Part shown: piece by piece, positions 23,679-31,872 of the stretch
Layout: each line of letters starts with the position of its first letter
Numbering within the stretch: position 1 is the stretch's first letter
From: Spirochaetota bacterium
GTDB lineage: Bacteria > Spirochaetota > UBA12135 > COTS27 > JAFLEE01
Reading direction: 5' to 3'
DNA: 64,000 nt
Assembly (NCBI GenBank): GCA_017302015.1
Contig: JAFLEE010000016.1
Location: forward strand, 14,271-78,270
Notes under the pieces: model-generated
Told to the model about the DNA's origin: nothing
The model's database searches: none
The model's input: the letters and a program-made list of their open reading frames with translations, nothing else
Translations under genes and position numbers: made by a program

Positions 23679-26399
23679 TCATGGGAAAAACATCCATCCC
23701 AAATCCGACGGATTATCATCCCCGAAAAAGAGCCTGGGTTCCCAGGGATGCTTTTCGATCCAGGCATCCGAGGTGCCCTCGGGCCCCGCGGTGTAGACAT
23801 TGATCCGCAGGGGGCGGGAGAAATCCTCCTCCCGGATCACGGGGTTGGGGATTCGGAATTGGGCCGTCCGCACCGCGACACCCGTCTGGGCCGCGCTCCA
23901 ACGATTATCGGGGATCGGTAACTTGTTATGGTGCTTGCGCTTCCCATCCGCGAGGAGTTCGAACTTCATCACCGGCCACAGGCGCCGCGGTTCGATCTCC
24001 ACGAAGAAGCTCCCCTGCCCTTCGGGGAGGGCGGCCTCCACGGTGACGAGGAGATCCGAGCCGTCCAAGACCGCACGCCAACGTCCGCGGCCGCCATGGA
24101 AGGGCTCCCACGGGGCCTCCGCGGGGAAGCGCGGACAAGCGTAGGTCTTTCCAGTGGGTGCGGCGCCGGTGTATTCGGGGAAGAGGGGTTGCCGCTCGGC
24201 GATGGAGGCTTCCACGGCGGGAAATTCCGTCTCGAGGAGCTTGGCGAGGAGTTCGATGCGCCAATGAAATTTTGCCGGGAAGTACTTGTAGGCCTCGGCT
24301 TCCGAGTGGAAGCCCAGGCGGGAATCGGCGAGGCAGAGTTCGGCCAGGCGCCGGCTGCTTGCCATCTCCTCGCGCACGATGGCGCGGAGCGTGCCAAGGG
24401 ATTCCCGCTGGGTCGGGGGATCTTGGAAGGGGAGGCGCTCCCGCAGGTCATAGAAGCGGTAGACTTGGTGGGCGCTATGGATCTGGATGCCGATGGCTTC
24501 CGCGAGGCCGATATCCAAGAGGCGCGGTGCGTCGCCGACGTACTTGGGCCGCAGCGCCGAAAGCGTTTCGACGCCGCGGCGCCAAAGCGTGTCCATCTTC
24601 TCCAGGAGGAGGAGCCCTTCGCCCAGGGTATGGCCGAACGAAAGGCATTCGCCGATGCGGTCCCCCGCATCGATGGGGAAGGTGAACTTCCAACTGGGGG
24701 AGATCGGACGGTCCACGGGGATGAGATGCAGGGGCCAGACCACCGAATTGTGGACGGGGCCGTACCAGGTGAAGGGGAGATTGACCGGGAATTGGGAATA
24801 GCCCTCCTGGAAATCTTTCCAAGCGCCCGCGACGGCGGCTTCATCCCCCGGCCAATCGATGGCGGCGAGGCGGAGGAGAAAATCGTCCTCCTTCTCCTCG
24901 AAGGGGGCGAAGGAGAGTTCCCCCGCGGCCTTGTTCATGAGGCCGGGGTAATTGCCGAAGTACCAGCATTGCATGACGGTGCTCACGCCCAGCCCGTGCA
25001 TCGCCCGGTATTTTTTGTAGAGATTCCCGGGAACGGGAATGAAGGGGATGGTGGCGACCTCGTGGGAGCACCCGACCTGGATCTTGGCGGACATGCGGGC
25101 CCCGGCGGCCAGCGCGTTCTTGGCGCACTGGGAGAAGAGGCCGCTCGGGCCCGGCCAGGCGAGCCAATAATCCAGGGCGATGCGCGTCTTGCCGAGTTGC
25201 TCCACCTCCCCGGCGGATTCGAAATTAGATTGGAGGGTGACTTCTTTGGGGATGTGGGCCGCGATCTCGGCGATGACGGGCTTGGTCTTCTCCATCTCAT
25301 CCATATAGGGGATATAGAGCCAGGAGATCATCTCGGCGCGGGGGTCGGCGCGGTGCATGCCCAGGGCGAAGGCGGCGGTGGTGTCGGCGAGGACCTCCCA
25401 GGGCTTGCGCTTGGAGCAGCGCGGGCACCGGTTGTCGAAGAACTGGTGCGTCGCGGAATAGCAATGGGTCGGGCGCTCCCCCAGGTTGATGGAGATGAGG
25501 CCGCCGAGGCCGGGAACCTGGGAGAAGAGGAAATAGGTGGACTGCTCGAGGAAGCGCTGGCCCTCGGCGGTGGAGGTGCAGAAATTCACCGCCCATGCTC
25601 GGTGGCCGGCAAGGGCTTCGTTTCCCTCCAGATAGGAGGCCGGGAGCAAGTACTCGTCGACCGCGCCGAAGCCTTGGGGTTCGATGGCGAACGGAAAGAT
25701 GCGGATGCCGTAGCGGGCGCATTTGGCCACCGTCGCCCTGAGTTTGGCCAGGCGGCGCTCGCGGCCCTTCCCGAACTCGGGGAAGAACTCGCTGGGGCAG
25801 AGTTCGCTGAACTTCACCGTCAGCCACAGCCCGTTGATCCCCTCGTGGGCGAGGCGATTCAAGTATTCGTCGGGGTAATAATCCACGTCGTCGGCGAGTT
25901 CGTCCCGGTTCATGGGGGGGCGCTTGATGGGGCCGAAAAAGCAGCGCGAGATCCGCGTGCGGATGACCGGCCGGCGCTCCCGATTTCCCGGGGCCAGGAA
26001 CGGCCCCCCGGTGCGCCTGATTTCATCCTCGAGATGGACGAGGGCTCGGCGGACGCCCTCGGTGTCGGCGGCGAGCACGCGGCACCCGTCGGCCTTCGCC
26101 TCGATGCGGTAGGCCTCGAAGCAGGGCATGGGCGCCTCCTCCACCGCGATGGGGTAGGCGCCGTCTTCGGGGATCCGTCCGGCGGCGAGGAAAGCTCGGA
26201 AATCGGCGAAGGCGGTGGCGAGCACGGCCTTGGGGTCCGGGAATGCGAGGGAGAGCGCGACGCCGCGGGAGAGTTCGATCTCGCCGGGACGGGGCGCCGT
26301 CCGCCGCCAGGACATCGGCTGATGGAGGGGCGTCTTGAGCTCGTCGATGAATTTCCAATCGGCCATGGTCGGCTGGGGGACGGAATGGAGTTCGCGCAT
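23679..26399 (-). CDS. GH20/GH67-like N-domain protein, putative glycoside hydrolase
   Basis: A 906-residue protein without an obvious signal peptide. Residues about 70-160 resemble the small alpha/beta domain that precedes the barrel in GH20 and GH67 enzymes (EAYRIEAKADGCRVLAADTE followed by GVRRALVHLEDEI). A barrel-like region follows (LNRLAHEGINGLWLTVKFSE, then a CPRCSKRKPW Cys pair near 375 that could bind a metal). The C-terminal 200 residues are beta-rich. No family-specific catalytic pair is certain, so activity is inferred. It is the first gene of an operon with the double beta-helix protein; the start has AGGAG before ATG and a TATGAT -10 about 25 nt upstream. It is divergent from an AraC regulator. 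Confidence 0.6.
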   Translation of the reverse strand: MRELHSVPQPTMADWKFIDELKTPLHQPMSWRRTAPRPGEIELSRGVALSLAFPDPKAVLATAFADFRAFLAAGRIPEDGAYPIAVEEAPMPCFEAYRIEAKADGCRVLAADTEGVRRALVHLEDEIRRTGGPFLAPGNRERRPVIRTRISRCFFGPIKRPPMNRDELADDVDYYPDEYLNRLAHEGINGLWLTVKFSELCPSEFFPEFGKGRERRLAKLRATVAKCARYGIRIFPFAIEPQGFGAVDEYLLPASYLEGNEALAGHRAWAVNFCTSTAEGQRFLEQSTYFLFSQVPGLGGLISINLGERPTHCYSATHQFFDNRCPRCSKRKPWEVLADTTAAFALGMHRADPRAEMISWLYIPYMDEMEKTKPVIAEIAAHIPKEVTLQSNFESAGEVEQLGKTRIALDYWLAWPGPSGLFSQCAKNALAAGARMSAKIQVGCSHEVATIPFIPVPGNLYKKYRAMHGLGVSTVMQCWYFGNYPGLMNKAAGELSFAPFEEKEDDFLLRLAAIDWPGDEAAVAGAWKDFQEGYSQFPVNLPFTWYGPVHNSVVWPLHLIPVDRPISPSWKFTFPIDAGDRIGECLSFGHTLGEGLLLLEKMDTLWRRGVETLSALRPKYVGDAPRLLDIGLAEAIGIQIHSAHQVYRFYDLRERLPFQDPPTQRESLGTLRAIVREEMASSRRLAELCLADSRLGFHSEAEAYKYFPAKFHWRIELLAKLLETEFPAVEASIAERQPLFPEYTGAAPTGKTYACPRFPAEAPWEPFHGGRGRWRAVLDGSDLLVTVEAALPEGQGSFFVEIEPRRLWPVMKFELLADGKRKHHNKLPIPDNRWSAAQTGVAVRTAQFRIPNPVIREEDFSRPLRINVYTAGPEGTSDAWIEKHPWEPRLFFGDDNPSDLGWMFFP

Positions 26400-26421
26400 C
26401 GTGGCTCCTGGGGACGCCTCC

Positions 26422-26427
26422 ATCATA
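26422..26427 (-). promoter_or_regulatory. -10 box TATGAT for the GH20-like/beta-helix operon
   Basis: Minus-strand TATGAT, 22 nt before the ATG at 26399. A CCGCCGGCGG palindrome lies immediately upstream at about 26431-26440 and could be a regulator site. Confidence 0.4.
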
Positions 26428-26490
26428 AGCCGCCGGCGGGCCGGGGACCATGCAAAAATGGGCCCGATCCATGGAACTTCCGGCCCGGCC

Positions 26491-27339
26491 ATGACGTCCC
26501 ACCCCCGAAGCGCCCGCGCCCAATCCTCCCGCGTCGTTTCGTCGGAGAAGTTCGAATCCTTCGTCAATCGCCTTCGTTTCGTGGTGACCTACCACGGCCA
26601 GGCTCGCCTCGATTCACGGTGGCGGGGCGAAGGCCATACGATCGCCTCGAATATCCTGTTCCTCGTGAAGTCGGGCTCGGGGGTCTACGTCTACAACGGC
26701 CGGCCCGTTGAACTCCTCCCCGGCAAGGCCTATCTCTTCCCGAAGGGCGCGGTCGTGGGCTTCTCCTGTCCGCGGCGGCTGGAGAAGTTCTTCCTGCACT
26801 TCCGCCTGGAGGTCAACCCCCTCGTCGATCTCTTCGACCTCCTCCCCGCCCGCCCCCTCCGCCGCGATCTCGAAGCGGGCCTCCTCGCTTCGATCGCCCG
26901 CTTCACGGTGAGCGATCTCCGCGCCTATTTCTCGGTGGACGCCGAACTCCGGGGGCTTATCGCGCGCTTCCTCGAGGACGCGCCCCGACCGGACCCGGCC
27001 AAACTCGCCCTCCTGGAGAAGTACGCCCCGATCATGCGCCACCTGGAGGCGCACCTGGGCATCGACCTCACCGTCGGCCGCCTCGCCGCCTTGATGGGCC
27101 TGGCCGAACAGAACCTTTCCCGCCGCTTCAAGAAGGAGACGGGGATGAACCTGAAGCACCTCGTGGTCCGCAAGGTGGTGGAACGGGCCCGGGACGAACT
27201 CCGGGGGAGCGGGAAGAAGGTCAAGGAGATCGCCGAGGGCCTGCGCTTCGAGGACCACCTCTACTTCTCCAAGTTCTTCAAGACCCATACGGGCCTGTCG
27301 CCCGTGGAGTACCGCCGCCGGGGCGCCGCCCTCCCCTAG
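26491..27339 (+). CDS. AraC-family transcriptional regulator
   Basis: A 282-residue regulator: a cupin-like sensor domain (ILFLVKSGSGVYVYNGRP, ELLPGKAYLFPKG) and a C-terminal AraC domain (LTVGRLAALMGLAEQNLSRR and KEIAEGLRFEDHLYFSKFFK). It is divergent from the GH20-like/beta-helix operon 91 nt away and is the obvious candidate to control it. The start is not certain: no clear ribosome site precedes ATG 26491, and an in-frame ATG at 26458 is possible. Its stop codon is shared by a CTAG with the stop of the convergent DUF1501 gene. Confidence 0.82.
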   Translation: MTSHPRSARAQSSRVVSSEKFESFVNRLRFVVTYHGQARLDSRWRGEGHTIASNILFLVKSGSGVYVYNGRPVELLPGKAYLFPKGAVVGFSCPRRLEKFFLHFRLEVNPLVDLFDLLPARPLRRDLEAGLLASIARFTVSDLRAYFSVDAELRGLIARFLEDAPRPDPAKLALLEKYAPIMRHLEAHLGIDLTVGRLAALMGLAEQNLSRRFKKETGMNLKHLVVRKVVERARDELRGSGKKVKEIAEGLRFEDHLYFSKFFKTHTGLSPVEYRRRGAALP

Positions 27340-28616
27340 GCGAGGATGCCGGCGATCGGCGCGCCGCCGCCGCCCATGAGGAAGGGCCGGCCGGCGGGGC
27401 TGACGACCTCCTTGGCGGGATCGAGGCCGAGGGCCGCGACGATCGTCGCGCTCAGGTCCATGGGGGTGGCGGGATCGCGCTTGGGTTTGCGTCCGTCCTC
27501 GTCGCTCTCGCCCCAGACCGAGCCGCCCTTGACGGCCCCGCCGGCGAGGAGCGCGCTGAAGCAATCGGGGTGGTGGTCGCGGCCCTTGCCCTCGTTGATG
27601 CGCGGCGTGCGTCCGAACTCGCTGCAGAGCACGACGAGGGTCTCGCCCAGGAGGCCGCGGGCCTTGAGATCCTCGAGGAGCGCGCCCAAGCCCTGGTCGA
27701 GGATGGCCGCCTGCTTCTCCACCGAGGTGAAATTGTCCTGGTGGGTATCCCAATTGCCCCAGGCCACCTCGACCCACCGCACGTCGCGCTCGATGAGGCG
27801 CCGGGCCAGGAGGCATCCCTGGCCGAACCGGTTCTTCCCGTAGCCTTCCCGGGCCGCGTCGCTCTCCTTGCTCAGGTCGAAGGCCTCGAGGTCGCGGGCG
27901 TGCATGAGGGCGAGGGCCTGGTCGTAGAACGACGCATAATCCTTCACGCCGGCCACCCGCCCCCAACGCTCGAGGTAGGGTTCGTTGAGGGCCTTCATCA
28001 GTTTGATGCGGCGCTCCACGATCTCGTGGGGAATGTACTTCGGGGGCACCACGTTGGCGAGGGCCTGCTCGGGGTCCCCGACGCGGAACGGGGCGAAGGT
28101 GTTCTCGAAGAAGCCGGCGCCGGCCACCGCGTCGCCCACGGCGACGAAGGGCGGCAGGTCTGCGTTGAGCCGGGGCGCGAACTTCGCGACCCAGGCGGCC
28201 GTGGCCGGGTGGAGCAGGCTCGACAGCGGCGGGTAGCCGGTATGGAGTTGGTAGCGCGCGCGCTCGTGGGCGCCCTCCTTGCTGTGCAGCGATCGCACGA
28301 GGGCGATCTCCTTCATCTGACCCGCCGTGCGGGCGAGGCTGGCGCCGAGGAGCACCCCGGGGACGGCGGTCTTCACCGTCTCGGTGGGGCCCTGGACCTC
28401 GCGGCCCGGCTTGGGGTCGAGGGTATCCAGGTGGCTCATGCCGCCCTGCATGTAGAGGTAGATGACGCGTTTGGCCTTGGCCCGCGAGGGGGCCGCCTGT
28501 GCGCGTAAGAAACTGGGCAGGGCCGAGACGAAGGCCAGGCCGAAGGCGGTCCGGGCGAGGTGGCGGGCGAAATCCCGTCGGGTGAGTTCGTCTTCGGTTC
28601 GTCGGATGGGGGTCAT
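27336..28616 (-). CDS. DUF1501 family protein, Tat-exported
   Basis: A 426-residue sulfatase/alkaline-phosphatase-like fold protein typical of Planctomycetes. The N-terminus has a twin-arginine signal (LTRRDFARHLARTAFGLAF), so it is exported folded. Family motifs include IYLYMQGGMSHLDTLDPK (about 51-68) and LVVLCSEFGRTP; NEGKGRDHHPDCFSALLAGG follows and carries metal-ligand-like residues. It is co-transcribed 20 nt after the DUF1549/1553 gene, the usual pairing. The pair is assumed to act in the periplasm on complex carbohydrates or in respiratory chemistry; function is unproven. Start set by GGAGG before the ATG at 28616. Confidence 0.9.
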   Translation of the reverse strand: MTPIRRTEDELTRRDFARHLARTAFGLAFVSALPSFLRAQAAPSRAKAKRVIYLYMQGGMSHLDTLDPKPGREVQGPTETVKTAVPGVLLGASLARTAGQMKEIALVRSLHSKEGAHERARYQLHTGYPPLSSLLHPATAAWVAKFAPRLNADLPPFVAVGDAVAGAGFFENTFAPFRVGDPEQALANVVPPKYIPHEIVERRIKLMKALNEPYLERWGRVAGVKDYASFYDQALALMHARDLEAFDLSKESDAAREGYGKNRFGQGCLLARRLIERDVRWVEVAWGNWDTHQDNFTSVEKQAAILDQGLGALLEDLKARGLLGETLVVLCSEFGRTPRINEGKGRDHHPDCFSALLAGGAVKGGSVWGESDEDGRKPKRDPATPMDLSATIVAALGLDPAKEVVSPAGRPFLMGGGGAPIAGILA

Positions 28617-28636
28617 GGTTTCTCTGCCTCCGGGCT

Positions 28637-30646
28637 TCAGGGGTAGAAGAGGAACTCGCGCTGGTTGAGGAGGGCCCACGCGATATCCTGGTTGAGCACG
28701 CCCTTGCCGCCGGAGGCCTTCATCTCCTGGGCGTAGGCGCCCAAGGCGGCGACTTCGCCCTCGGTGGGTTCTCGGGTGAAGAACCGCACATAGAACGCGC
28801 GGACGACGGCGCGCAAATCGGGGGCGTTCTTCAGTTCGACGAACAATTGGTTCTGGGGGGAGGCGGTGATGAGGCGCTGCACCTCGTTGGCGTTCATGAG
28901 GAAGAGCGCCTGGATCATGCTGGGATCCTGGTTCCCCTCGCTCACCGATTCCCGCGAGGGCACCCCGAACTGGTCGAGGAAGGTCCCGGCGCGGATGGGG
29001 GAGGGCAACTCGCAGGCGAGGGGGATGACGACGCCCTTGTATTTTTTGTCCCCACCCGCGCCGGCCATGGGGGCCATCGTCATGCTCGGCGCCATCCCGG
29101 CGGCCATCACGCCCGGCATGGGGGTCATGGAATTGGCGGCGATCATCATGGTGCCGCCCGGGCTTTCCATCGCGGAGGCGACGCCCGCGATGGGTTTGCC
29201 CTGCATGGCCTGATCCCGCAGCATCCCCGGGGCTTCCTGGTGGGCGACCCGCCCCCCCTGGCGCTCACGGATCTTTTCGCCCTGGAAGAGGGCGGCCATG
29301 CTGTCCCAGAGCTGCTCGGCGCTCATGCGGCGGAGGGGGTGGCTCACGAGGCGGTACTTATGCCACGTGACGGTCTCGGGGGCGGTGGCGAGGCCGTAGA
29401 CGCGGGAGGCCGCGATGGCCGCGGTGTAGACCTTGAGATTATAGTGGCTGGAGACCATCAGGTTCGTCAGGGCCGCGAGTACTTCGGGGGCGCTGGCCTT
29501 ATTGTCGGGGCTCAGGTCGTCGACGGGCTCGATGAGCCCGATGCCGATGAGGCGCTTCCACAGGCGGTTGGCGATGCTGCGGGTGAAGTTCGGATTCTCG
29601 GGGGAGGTGAGCCACTGGGCGAATTGCGCGCGCCGGGGCTGGTCGGGGTCGAGGACGACCTGGGGACCGAAGAGGGTGGCGGGGCGCACGGCCTTGCCCG
29701 CCTCGTTGCTGTCGTAGACGTAATTGGCCGGGAGTTTCAATTCGCGGCCGCGCACGTCCGAGAGGATCCAGGGCTCCTCCCGTTGGCGGCGGCGGATCTC
29801 GGCGATCATCTGGGGCGTCTTGTCGGGGGCCTTCTCCTCCTCGCGCAGGAGTTTCATCACCGCGGGGTCCTTCGTCAGGTTCAGTTCGGAGAAGAACGCG
29901 GCCATCTGGTAGAATTGCTTCTGGGTCCAAGGTTCGAACTTGGCGTTGTGGCACATGGCGCAGCCCACCTGGCTGGAGAGGAACACGGTGGCCGTCTGGC
30001 TGAAATGGTCGAGGATGCCCTGCATCTGGTCGCGCAGCACGAAGCCGGCGGCGCCGTTCTCCTCGCTCGCCTTGCCGTCGGCGGCGACGAGGCGGCGGAC
30101 GAACTCGTCGTAGGGCATGTTCTCGCGCAGCGCCGCCTTGACCCAGAACTCGTAGCTGCGGTTGGGGATGCCGTTGCCGGGATTCGCGGTCGGGATGCGC
30201 AGGAGACCCGCCCAGAGATTATAGAAGTGGTCCACGTACCCCTCGCTCCGCACCAGGGCGAGGGCGGTCCGGAAGCGGCGGTCGGGGCCCGAGTCCGCGA
30301 GGAAGGCGGCGTACTCCCCGGCGGTGGGGATGCGCCCCGCGAGGTCGAGGGTGACGCGGCGCAGGTAGACCTCGTCGGGGGCGGCTCCGGCGGGCACGAG
30401 GCCCAGGCGCTTCCAATACGCCGCGACGGCCGCATCGATGGAGGCGGCGCCGCGACGGACGGCCTCGGCGTCGACGGCGGCGTTCGATCTCCACGCGTCG
30501 CCGAGGGTCTCTGTCTGGTGGGGAAACGCCTCCCCCGGTTTACCTCGGGCGATCCCCTTCTGTTCCTTGGCGCCCTGGAGCGCGGCGAGGAGCAGGATGG
30601 ACGGGATGAGGAAGCGCAGGGCGCGGCGAGGAGCGGCTTGGTTCAT
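28637..30646 (-). CDS. DUF1549/DUF1553 protein with one c-type haem motif
   Basis: A 669-residue exported protein (signal ALRFLIPSILLLAALQG). DUF1549 covers about residues 65-260 and contains VYLRRVTLDLAGRIPTAGE; a single haem-binding CxxCH is present at 229-233 (CAMCH). DUF1553 fills the rest (NPNFTRSIANRLWKRLIG, NQREFLFYP end). An unusual Met/Gly/Pro-rich insert lies at about 487-530 with ten methionines. First gene of the operon with DUF1501. The ATG follows GGGAG and a TATATT box lies upstream. The family occurs in large numbers in Planctomycetes; role unknown, probably periplasmic redox linked to polymer degradation. Confidence 0.88.
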   Translation of the reverse strand: MNQAAPRRALRFLIPSILLLAALQGAKEQKGIARGKPGEAFPHQTETLGDAWRSNAAVDAEAVRRGAASIDAAVAAYWKRLGLVPAGAAPDEVYLRRVTLDLAGRIPTAGEYAAFLADSGPDRRFRTALALVRSEGYVDHFYNLWAGLLRIPTANPGNGIPNRSYEFWVKAALRENMPYDEFVRRLVAADGKASEENGAAGFVLRDQMQGILDHFSQTATVFLSSQVGCAMCHNAKFEPWTQKQFYQMAAFFSELNLTKDPAVMKLLREEEKAPDKTPQMIAEIRRRQREEPWILSDVRGRELKLPANYVYDSNEAGKAVRPATLFGPQVVLDPDQPRRAQFAQWLTSPENPNFTRSIANRLWKRLIGIGLIEPVDDLSPDNKASAPEVLAALTNLMVSSHYNLKVYTAAIAASRVYGLATAPETVTWHKYRLVSHPLRRMSAEQLWDSMAALFQGEKIRERQGGRVAHQEAPGMLRDQAMQGKPIAGVASAMESPGGTMMIAANSMTPMPGVMAAGMAPSMTMAPMAGAGGDKKYKGVVIPLACELPSPIRAGTFLDQFGVPSRESVSEGNQDPSMIQALFLMNANEVQRLITASPQNQLFVELKNAPDLRAVVRAFYVRFFTREPTEGEVAALGAYAQEMKASGGKGVLNQDIAWALLNQREFLFYP

Positions 30647-31417
30647 GGGGACTCCCGATCCTCAATATAACTCTCCTCGGAAGTCCGGATGAAATCGGTT
30701 CTCGATGGATAATGATCGAACCTTTTCGCTCCCCGTTTTTAAAAAGTTTCGATGATTCGGATGAGTCATGGGGGATATATCTGGCCAGAGTCACTCCTTC
30801 CTGACGCTCTCACAAAAAAACAGGATGCGATGGGCGAAAGCCATTCCAACCAACGCAAATAAAACCCTTCGGGCCTTTCGGGGTTCTTCATGATTCCACG
30901 CTCAGAATTTGGCTTCGATCCATTCAAGCGGAAGCTCTGTTTAGGATGGGTCGTTATAAACGAGTCGATTTGGGGAGGCTCGAAATCTCGTGGGAAGTGA
31001 CTCGGAGCTCCATTACTCGCCAGCGGCACGTTCTTTTTGCCCGAGAAAACTCGATCCAAAGCCTGTCTTGGATTCAATCCGGTTTCGCCGAGGAATGCCT
31101 GCGAACAGGGACACCTCCCTCCGTGCTTCCCTGATTCGATCCTCCCTTGGATCCCGGCCTAAGCGAGGCTCATTGGGCGGCGAAATGCACATCGGCGTGC
31201 GGGGCGAAGTGAGACAAATTCCCGTTCCTGGCGGGCACGATGAAACGGTACGTCTTAGCCCCATTTGTGAATCGTCAGGTAAAGACCGCTTAAAACAGGT
31301 GACGACGATTTGTCTTACGCCTTTTGGTGGGAAGATCCGGGAAATATCCCCATTTATAGAGGTAAGTGATACAGGATCCTTGGTAGATGGAAATGGAAAA
31401 AATCATCGGCTAAAAAA
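30647..31417. other. Long A+T-richer intergenic island
   Basis: About 770 nt with clearly lower G+C than its neighbours, ending in a stretch that is almost only A and T. A plus-strand frame of 146 codons (30990-31430) is open but has no recognised domain and no ribosome site. A weak hairpin (AACCC/GGGTT, 30863-30885) followed by TTCTT might be a terminator-like element. It may be acquired DNA or decayed genes. Confidence 0.4.
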
Positions 31418-31467
31418 ATTAAAATATTAAAAAATGTATTGACATATTAAAATATATTGCCTAAAAT
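31418..31467 (+). promoter_or_regulatory. Strong promoter with repeated A+T motif for the DUF2089 operon
   Basis: TTGACA (31439-31444), a 17-bp spacer and TAAAAT (31462-31467), the best sigma70 match in the window. The 10-mer ATTAAAATAT occurs at 31418-31427 and again at 31446-31455 inside the spacer, a candidate binding site for the regulator. The GTG start follows 6 nt after the -10 box, so the mRNA is probably leaderless. Confidence 0.65.
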
Positions 31468-31473
31468 TTCTCT

Positions 31474-31872
31474 GTGAGTCAAACAGCATTTAGCAGCCTT
31501 TCCTGTCCTTCCTGCAGCAAGAATCTGAAGGTTCGCCTTTTGGTCTGCGATGATTGCGGGGTCAAGGTCGAGGGCGATTTCCAGCCCAACGAGTTCGCGA
31601 CCCTGCCGGCGGAAGACCTCCATTTCCTGCGGGTTTTCGTCCAAAGCGAGGGCCGCGTCCGCGAGATGGAGACGGCCCTGGGCCTCAGCTACCCGACGAT
31701 CCGCACCCGCTTGGCCGCCCTCAAGGCCAAGCTCGCTCCGGCGGCGGGGGGAGAGCCGGAGCGCGACCCGCGGGAAGAAAAAATCCGCGCCATCCTCGGC
31801 GAACTCGCAAAGGGGAAAGTCCCCTTCGAGAAAGCCCTCGCCCAAATCCAAGAACTCAAGAAAACCCCATGA
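31474..31872 (+). CDS. DUF2089-family zinc-ribbon/helix-turn-helix regulator
   Basis: A 132-residue protein. The N-terminal zinc ribbon has CPSC and CDDC pairs (about 10-13 and 25-28), followed by a helix-turn-helix (EGRVREMETALGLSYPTIRTRL, about 54-75 split over two helices). The end (about 100-125) carries a short helical hairpin, IRAILGELAKGKVPFEKAL, of the same kind found at the N-terminus of the next protein. The start is GTG directly after the -10 box. It overlaps the next gene by ATGA. DUF2089 proteins usually stand beside DUF4097/YvlB-like genes and are thought to be their regulators. Confidence 0.8.
   Translation: MSQTAFSSLSCPSCSKNLKVRLLVCDDCGVKVEGDFQPNEFATLPAEDLHFLRVFVQSEGRVREMETALGLSYPTIRTRLAALKAKLAPAAGGEPERDPREEKIRAILGELAKGKVPFEKALAQIQELKKTP

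Noticed and set aside
23928-26711. Open frame of 927 codons on the plus strand across the GH20-like gene
   Set aside because: Shadow frame with skewed composition; the minus-strand gene has a ribosome site and a promoter.
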